A DNA stretch of 64,000 nt, taken from contig NZ_JAOQJU010000009.1 in NCBI RefSeq assembly GCF_025567385.1, positions 44,024-108,023 on the forward strand, given 5' to 3'. The position numbers and the translations under genes are program-made. Source of the stretch: Claveliimonas acetigenes (GTDB lineage: Bacteria > Bacillota > Clostridia > Lachnospirales > Lachnospiraceae). Of the stretch, positions 58,925 through 64,000 are shown one piece after another; positions within the stretch are counted from its first letter, which is position 1; each line of letters starts with the position of its first letter. Below the pieces are notes generated by a model. The model was not told the DNA's origin. It worked only from the letters and a program-made list of their open reading frames with translations, and made no database searches.

Positions 58925-60008
58925 TAGTTTATCGTGGTGGCATGTAATCATATTCTTTATTGTTGTATTTGGTGGGATGGAGTTAGCAAAGAAATCTTAT
59001 TCAAAAAAAATGGCGGGAATTATATGTTTTGTGCTTATCTGCGTTGCAGGCTTAAGACATGGATATGTAGATACTCGTAGTTATAGGGCTGGGTTCGAGG
59101 CATTGATTCCTTCCGAAATACTTAATTGGGAAAATATAGTTCATTCAGATTCGTATTCAGTTGGGTTTTCTGTATTATCTGCATTTGTGAAAAGCTTTAC
59201 GACCAATAGTCAAGCCTTTCTGTGGATATTGTCATTTATAACTGTTGGTTTGCTTTTTTGGGGGTTCGTTAAAAACGTATATTGGAAAGATATAGATTTA
59301 GCAATTTTTTTGTTTATTACAACGGGATGTTATCTTGAAACAATGAATGGTGTACGCCAGTATTTGGCGATTGCTATTATGTTCTATTTTTTACCCAATT
59401 ATATCAAAGAGAAGAAATTAGTTAATTATTTAGTTGTAGTATTACTAGTTGCAACAATACATCCAACGGCATTACTGTTTATTCCAATTTATTTTGTGGC
59501 TATGCGGAAGCCATGGGGGAAGGCTACTGCCGGTATTGTTATTGTATGCATCTTATTATATGTGTTTTTTAATTCTGGTGTAGGTTCTTTCATTGCAGAT
59601 ATTTTGGAAGAAACGACATATGGAAGTGGCGAATATACAGATATGCTATTAAACTCTACTACTAGTGTTAATTTCTTGAGAGTTTTGGTTGCAGCAGTTC
59701 CGGTGGGATTGTCTTTATTTGTTCATAAAGTTGATGAGGATGATGAAGATACGTATATAATAGCATTTAATATGTCAATGTTTAACTTAATGACATGGAT
59801 ATTCGCAACTCGCATGGTATATTTCTATCGGCTCGCAATGTATTTTACTCCATATATGATTATATTGCTGTGTTACGAGTTTAATTACATTGATGAACGA
59901 TATCGAAAACTATTTAAGTTATTAGCGATTATATGTTTTTTGCTATTTAATATATATAACTTGAGGGTGATGGGAGATCAATTTTTTGTTGGATATTTAA
60001 GGTATTAA
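58917..60008 (+). CDS. EpsG/Wzy-type polysaccharide polymerase
   Basis: The 363-residue membrane protein has about ten hydrophobic segments, GLRHGYVDTRSYRAGF near the front and NGVRQYLAIAIMFYF in the middle. These are the EpsG-family markers of repeat-unit polymerases. It would join repeat units outside the membrane. The start ATG 58917 lies after GGAGTGTATCAA. Confidence 0.88.
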   Translation: MNSSLSWWHVIIFFIVVFGGMELAKKSYSKKMAGIICFVLICVAGLRHGYVDTRSYRAGFEALIPSEILNWENIVHSDSYSVGFSVLSAFVKSFTTNSQAFLWILSFITVGLLFWGFVKNVYWKDIDLAIFLFITTGCYLETMNGVRQYLAIAIMFYFLPNYIKEKKLVNYLVVVLLVATIHPTALLFIPIYFVAMRKPWGKATAGIVIVCILLYVFFNSGVGSFIADILEETTYGSGEYTDMLLNSTTSVNFLRVLVAAVPVGLSLFVHKVDEDDEDTYIIAFNMSMFNLMTWIFATRMVYFYRLAMYFTPYMIILLCYEFNYIDERYRKLFKLLAIICFLLFNIYNLRVMGDQFFVGYLRY

Positions 60009-60021
60009 ATGGTGAGGTAAA

Positions 60022-61131
60022 ATGAAGACAATTTTATTTGTAATACCGAGTTTTGGTGGCGGCGGGGCTGAAAGAGTCCTTGTAAACTTGGTGAACAATT
60101 TGGATAAAACAAAATATAAGGTTTTTGTTCAGACGTTATTTGATGTTGGAGTAAATAAACGGTACCTTGATTCAGAGATTGAATATATTCCAGGCTTAAA
60201 AAAACAATTTCCTGGAAATGTTTTTTTTATGAAACTGTTTACGCCAAAAGCCTTGTATCATCTATTAGTTAGGGAAAAATATGATATTATTGTATCTTAT
60301 CTTGAAGGTCCTGCTGCTCGAATTATTTCAGGTTGTCCTTATGAAGATACAAAGCTCATAAGCTGGATACATGTCGAACAGCACACAAAAAAAGTAGCTT
60401 CTTATAGTTTTCGCTCTGAAAGGGAAGCTGAAACTTGCTACAATCGATTCGATCGGACAATATGTGTAGCAGATTCTGTACTACAAGATTTTACATCGTT
60501 ATTTCATATTGTTAAACCTTGTATGGTTCTATATAACACTAATGAAGATGATAGGATACGGGAGTTGGGAGAAGAACCTGTAGAGGATATTACATATTCA
60601 AATGAAATAAATGTCTGTTCTGTAGGGCGACTTCGTAGTGAAAAAGGGTATGACAGACTAATAACTGTACATAAACAATTACTTGATGCAGGGATAAAAC
60701 ATCATATGTATATTCTTGGAACAGGCGCTCAAGAGTCGAAACTTAAAGCAAAGGTTGCGGAATTGTCGGTTTCGGATTCCTTCCATTTTCTTGGATTTAG
60801 AGACAATCCGTATAAATATGTATCGAAAGCTGATTTATTTGTATGTTCGTCTCGCCGCGAAGGTTTTAGTACTGCAGTTACGGAAGCATTAATTTTGGGT
60901 GTACCGGTTGTTAGTACCTGCTGCAGCGGAGCGTATGAGTTGCTTGGAAAGAACAACGAATATGGAATAGTAACTGAAAACTCTGAACAAGGAATATATG
61001 ATGGCATGTATCAAATGCTAAGTACCGAAGGATTGTTATGTCATTATAAAAACAAGGCAAAGGAAAGAGGAAAATACTTTTCAAAAGAAAATACAGTTCG
61101 AGCTGTAGAAGAAATGTTTGATAGGTTATAG
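60022..61131 (+). CDS. Family 4 glycosyltransferase
   Basis: The 369-residue GT-B enzyme begins LFVIPSFGGGGAERVLVNLV and carries the C-terminal donor motif CSSRREGFSTAVTEALILGV. Probably a retaining transferase of the capsule unit. GGTGAGGTAAA provides the ribosome site. Confidence 0.9.
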   Translation: MKTILFVIPSFGGGGAERVLVNLVNNLDKTKYKVFVQTLFDVGVNKRYLDSEIEYIPGLKKQFPGNVFFMKLFTPKALYHLLVREKYDIIVSYLEGPAARIISGCPYEDTKLISWIHVEQHTKKVASYSFRSEREAETCYNRFDRTICVADSVLQDFTSLFHIVKPCMVLYNTNEDDRIRELGEEPVEDITYSNEINVCSVGRLRSEKGYDRLITVHKQLLDAGIKHHMYILGTGAQESKLKAKVAELSVSDSFHFLGFRDNPYKYVSKADLFVCSSRREGFSTAVTEALILGVPVVSTCCSGAYELLGKNNEYGIVTENSEQGIYDGMYQMLSTEGLLCHYKNKAKERGKYFSKENTVRAVEEMFDRL

Positions 61132-61141
61132 GGAGGAAAAA

Positions 61142-62074
61142 ATGTTTAATTTTATATATTCATCGTCAAATATGTATGCTCCATACTGTCTTACTTCTAT
61201 GAGTTCATTGCTGAAGAATAACCCGGATCTCCGGGAATGCTGTTTTTATATTTTGTCGAATGATATTTCTGCTGCAATGAGGGACAAGATGGAATTATTA
61301 TGTAGAAAATTTAATGTAAAACTTCAAATTATTGACTGCAACCCTGTTATTAGGTCAATTTTTGAGGGGGGAAAACTTAATTTCAATCCAGCATCCTTTT
61401 TACGGATTTTCATACCACAGATTTTACCAGAGATTGATAAAGCGTTATTTATAGATTCTGATACATATGTTTGTAGTGGAATTCAGGAACTGTATGAGAC
61501 GGATATATCTAATTACTATTGTGCAATGAGTTACAATATGCCAATCTATAAGGAAATGTTGCAGGAAGCAGAGCTGAGCAGGTCAGCAGGTTACTTTAAT
61601 GCAGGTATTATGTTACTGAATCTTAAGGCGTGGAGGGAAGATAAAATTCAGCAAAGAATACTGCAGTATTATTACGATCATGGAGGAAATTTTCCGACAG
61701 ACGATCAGAGTGTCATTAATGCCATCGTAGCGGAGAGTACATTGGTGTTGCCCTATAGGTTTAATGCAATGATAGGCACTTTCTATTGGAGTTATAAAAA
61801 GTTCTGCAACATAAACTCGGAGATTGGGAAGAAAACAAAAGAGGAATTTATGGAAGCAAAAAACCAACCGGTAATTATTCATTTTAACGGACCGGGTGTG
61901 AGACCATGGGAGAAGCTATGCGGACATCCGTATTCTAGAATCTACTTAAATGAACTAATGAGTGTCAATCCAGATTATAAAATGATTATGCCCAATGGAA
62001 GTATGATAAGGTGCATTGGGCAATATTGTAAGCATAAAGTGATTGACAAAATTGAATGCTTTATTAATCGATAA
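61142..62074 (+). CDS. Family 8 glycosyltransferase
   Basis: The 310-residue protein has the GT8 markers ALFIDSDTYVC (DxD), GYFNAGIMLLNLKAWRE and IIHFNGPGVRPW. Relatives use UDP-glucose or UDP-galactose. The start ATG 61142 follows GGGAGGAAAA; the longer frame into the previous gene is not used. Confidence 0.9.
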   Translation: MFNFIYSSSNMYAPYCLTSMSSLLKNNPDLRECCFYILSNDISAAMRDKMELLCRKFNVKLQIIDCNPVIRSIFEGGKLNFNPASFLRIFIPQILPEIDKALFIDSDTYVCSGIQELYETDISNYYCAMSYNMPIYKEMLQEAELSRSAGYFNAGIMLLNLKAWREDKIQQRILQYYYDHGGNFPTDDQSVINAIVAESTLVLPYRFNAMIGTFYWSYKKFCNINSEIGKKTKEEFMEAKNQPVIIHFNGPGVRPWEKLCGHPYSRIYLNELMSVNPDYKMIMPNGSMIRCIGQYCKHKVIDKIECFINR

Positions 62075-62088
62075 AGGAGGTTGATGAA

Positions 62089-62868
62089 ATGAAGGTTGTT
62101 ATTTTAGCAGGGGGGTTTGGAACAAGAATATCTGAAGAGTCTGCACATAAGCCAAAGCCTATGATTGAAATTGGTGGTATGCCAATCTTGTGGCACATTA
62201 TGAAAAACTATTCTAACTATGGTTTTAATGATTTTGTGATTTGTGCTGGTTATAAACAGCATGTAATAAAAGAATGGTTTGCTGACTATTTCCTTCATAC
62301 ATCAGACATTACTTTTGATTTTACGAACGGTAACGAGGTAATAGTTCATAACAAACATGCTGAGCCTTGGAAAGTCACGGTTGTTGATACCGGTTTAAAT
62401 ACCCAGACCGGTGGACGTGTAAAACGGATTAGAGATTACACCTGTGATGAGCCGTTTATGTTGACTTATGGAGATGCGGTTGGGAATATAAACATTCCTG
62501 AACTGTTGGAATTTCATAAGGAGCATGGAAAAATCGGAACGATGTCCATGTACAACTTTGGACAGAACAAAGGCGTTGTTGAAGTTGGTTCAGATGGAAT
62601 GATTGCCGCTTTCCGTGAAAAATCTGATTTGGATGGCGATCTGATCAATATCGGCTTTATGGTATTTGAACCAGCACTGTTTGATTATATTGAGGGAGAT
62701 TCCACAGTGTTTGAAAAAGGTCCACTGATTGCGTTGGTTCAAGAACAGGAACTGGTTGGATATGTACATAAAGGTTATTGGCAGTGTATGGATACACTCA
62801 GAGAAAAACAGCAACTTGAAAAACTCTGGGAGTCTGGCAATGCACCTTGGAAAGTGTGGAATGAATGA
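62089..62868 (+). CDS. rfbF: Glucose-1-phosphate cytidylyltransferase
   Basis: The 259-residue nucleotidyltransferase begins VVILAGGFGTRISEESAHKP with KPMIEIGGMPILWHIMK and TYGDAVGNIN. It makes CDP-glucose, the precursor of CDP-linked 3,6-dideoxyhexoses and branched sugars. It overlaps the dehydratase gene by ATGA. Confidence 0.93.
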   Translation: MKVVILAGGFGTRISEESAHKPKPMIEIGGMPILWHIMKNYSNYGFNDFVICAGYKQHVIKEWFADYFLHTSDITFDFTNGNEVIVHNKHAEPWKVTVVDTGLNTQTGGRVKRIRDYTCDEPFMLTYGDAVGNINIPELLEFHKEHGKIGTMSMYNFGQNKGVVEVGSDGMIAAFREKSDLDGDLINIGFMVFEPALFDYIEGDSTVFEKGPLIALVQEQELVGYVHKGYWQCMDTLREKQQLEKLWESGNAPWKVWNE

Positions 62869-63920
62869 TGAATTTTAACTTGAGTTTTTATAAAGAGAAA
62901 AGAGTCTTTGTAACAGGTCATACCGGATTTAAAGGATCTTGGCTATGTAAGATGCTTGCTAATGTTGGCGCAATTGTTACAGGATATTCTTTGAATCCTC
63001 CTACATCACCATCGTTGTTTGAAATTGCGGCAATAGAGCAGGATATTCATTCGGTCATTGGGGATATCCGAGATTATTCTTCCTTGAAAGCAGCTTTTGA
63101 TGGAGCAGAGCCTGAGATTGTACTGCATCTGGCTGCACAGCCCATTGTAAGAGATAGCTACAAAGCGCCGGCCTATACGTACGAAACAAATGTCATGGGT
63201 ACGGTGAATATTTTGGAATGTGTACGTAACAGTACTTGTGTAAAATCTTTTCTGAATGTTACAACAGACAAGGTTTATTTAAATAAAGAATGGGGGTGGG
63301 GATATAGAGAAAACGAAGAGTTGGATGGATATGACCCTTACTCCAATTCTAAATCCTGCTCTGAGTTGGTAACGCACAGCTATAAGAATAGCTTTTTTTC
63401 CGATGGACGAGTTGCAATTTCCACTGCACGTGCCGGTAATGTTATCGGCGGTGGTGATTTTGCAAACGACCGCATTATCCCAGACTGCATTTGCGCTGCC
63501 ATTAAGCATGAGGATATCGTTGTCCGTAATCCGTTCTCCACTCGTCCTTATCAACATGTACTGGAGCCTCTGTACGCATATCTGATGATTGCGGCTATGC
63601 AGTATGAGGACGGTAAGTATGCTGGTTATTATAATGTTGGTCCTGATGATGTTGATTGCTTTCAGACTGGTGCGTTGGTCGATTTGTTTGTGAAGCACTG
63701 GGGCGATGATATACAGTGGATTAATCACTATGATGGTGGCCCGCATGAGGCAAATTTTTTGAAGCTGGACTGCTCAAAACTGAAAACTACATTTGGCTGG
63801 AAACCCCATTGGAATTTAGATAAGGCAATCGCAATGGTTGTTGAGTGGAGTAAGTGCTGGGTAGATAATGGGGATATTCGGGTATGCATGGATAATGAGA
63901 TTCGAGAGTTGGTAGTGTAA
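62865..63920 (+). CDS. rfbG: CDP-glucose 4,6-dehydratase
   Basis: The 351-residue short-chain dehydrogenase has VFVTGHTGFKGSWLCKML, HLAAQPIVRDSY, TTDKVY, YxxxK-type DPYSNSKSCSEL and GGGDFANDRIIPD. It converts CDP-glucose to CDP-4-keto-6-deoxyglucose. An in-frame ATG at 62868 is an equal start choice. The enzymes of the next steps (such as RfbH) would lie past the right edge. Confidence 0.93.
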   Translation: MMNFNLSFYKEKRVFVTGHTGFKGSWLCKMLANVGAIVTGYSLNPPTSPSLFEIAAIEQDIHSVIGDIRDYSSLKAAFDGAEPEIVLHLAAQPIVRDSYKAPAYTYETNVMGTVNILECVRNSTCVKSFLNVTTDKVYLNKEWGWGYRENEELDGYDPYSNSKSCSELVTHSYKNSFFSDGRVAISTARAGNVIGGGDFANDRIIPDCICAAIKHEDIVVRNPFSTRPYQHVLEPLYAYLMIAAMQYEDGKYAGYYNVGPDDVDCFQTGALVDLFVKHWGDDIQWINHYDGGPHEANFLKLDCSKLKTTFGWKPHWNLDKAIAMVVEWSKCWVDNGDIRVCMDNEIRELVV

Positions 63921-63936
63921 AGTAGTCTATGAAAAA

Positions 63937-64000
63937 ATGGAGCTGAAAAAATGGCTCCATCGGAACCTTGAAAATTGCAGATATATTAGCTTTTGGCGGT
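63937..64000 (+). CDS. Start of a further gene (partial)
   Basis: ATG 63937 opens a frame (MELKKWLHRNLENCRYISFW) that remains open to the window's end. There is no clear ribosome site, and ATGGAGC...GCTCCAT here also forms a small hairpin, so this may not be coding. Confidence 0.3.
   Translation, partial: MELKKWLHRNLENCRYISFWR

Overview
This window looks like a spore-forming, low-to-moderate GC Firmicute of the Lachnospiraceae type, probably a gut anaerobe. The reasons are spoIVA, the prs/DUF512/der/plsY/gpsA/spoIVA block, the yicC-gmk-rpoZ-rimO-pgsA-cinA block, a LoaP-type NusG paralog ahead of a capsule locus, and strong AGGAGG-type ribosome sites. Genus and species cannot be fixed from the sequence alone. 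A run of 277 Ns at 35912-36188 shows this is a draft assembly.

Bases 1-21020 hold the unusual part: a nitrogenase-like locus wired into cysteine synthesis. After the tail of serA come a LysR regulator, a wrecked cystathionine-synthase-type gene, and a perfect sigma-A promoter feeding a leader that encodes a Cys-Cys-Cys peptide and an intrinsic terminator. Then follow cysK, a DUF2292 protein, a degenerate tRNA-Cys(GCA)-like cloverleaf, nifB-like, nifX-like, nifH, a second cysK, nifD1, nifK1 and a Cys/Gly-rich NifX. Next are an SsuABC/TauABC-type ABC transporter, a row of deletion-damaged Fe-S genes (rrf2::mnmA, hydE, iscS, iscU), serine acetyltransferase, a rhodanese-MoeB fusion, and a second nifD2-nifK2 pair. 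The P-cluster cysteines and the cofactor cysteine are kept, but the residues needed for N2 reduction (Gln191 and His195 in Azotobacter numbering) are replaced in both D subunits. I read this as a NifB-cofactor-dependent reductase that takes sulfur from an imported organosulfur compound and feeds sulfide to O-acetylserine. The substrate is not shown by the sequence.

Bases 21297-51893 are mostly ordinary core genes. They cover a polysaccharide deacetylase, prs, a DUF512 radical SAM protein, der, plsY, gpsA, spoIVA, an iron alcohol dehydrogenase, purine phosphorylase and an amidohydrolase. They continue with MoaB, a beta-lactamase-fold hydrolase, RNase H, RNase P RNA (cut by the gap), pyrB-pyrI, pheA, a DUF815 ATPase, rqcH, yicC to cinA, a GNAT/DUF3298 fusion and topB. 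Features of note here are six 63-bp tandem repeats before pheA and two MITE-like inverted-repeat elements, one with a clear target duplication.

Bases 51970-64000 are a surface-polysaccharide locus. It starts with a 19-bp inverted-repeat pair enclosing a good promoter that points away from the operon, so it is probably an invertible promoter in the OFF state. Two LoaP/NusG paralogs follow (the first has ATC where its start codon should be), then a structured leader. The operon continues with an acyltransferase, a three-domain sugar transferase/epimerase/GT4 protein, five further glycosyltransferase or polymerase genes, and CDP-glucose synthesis genes.
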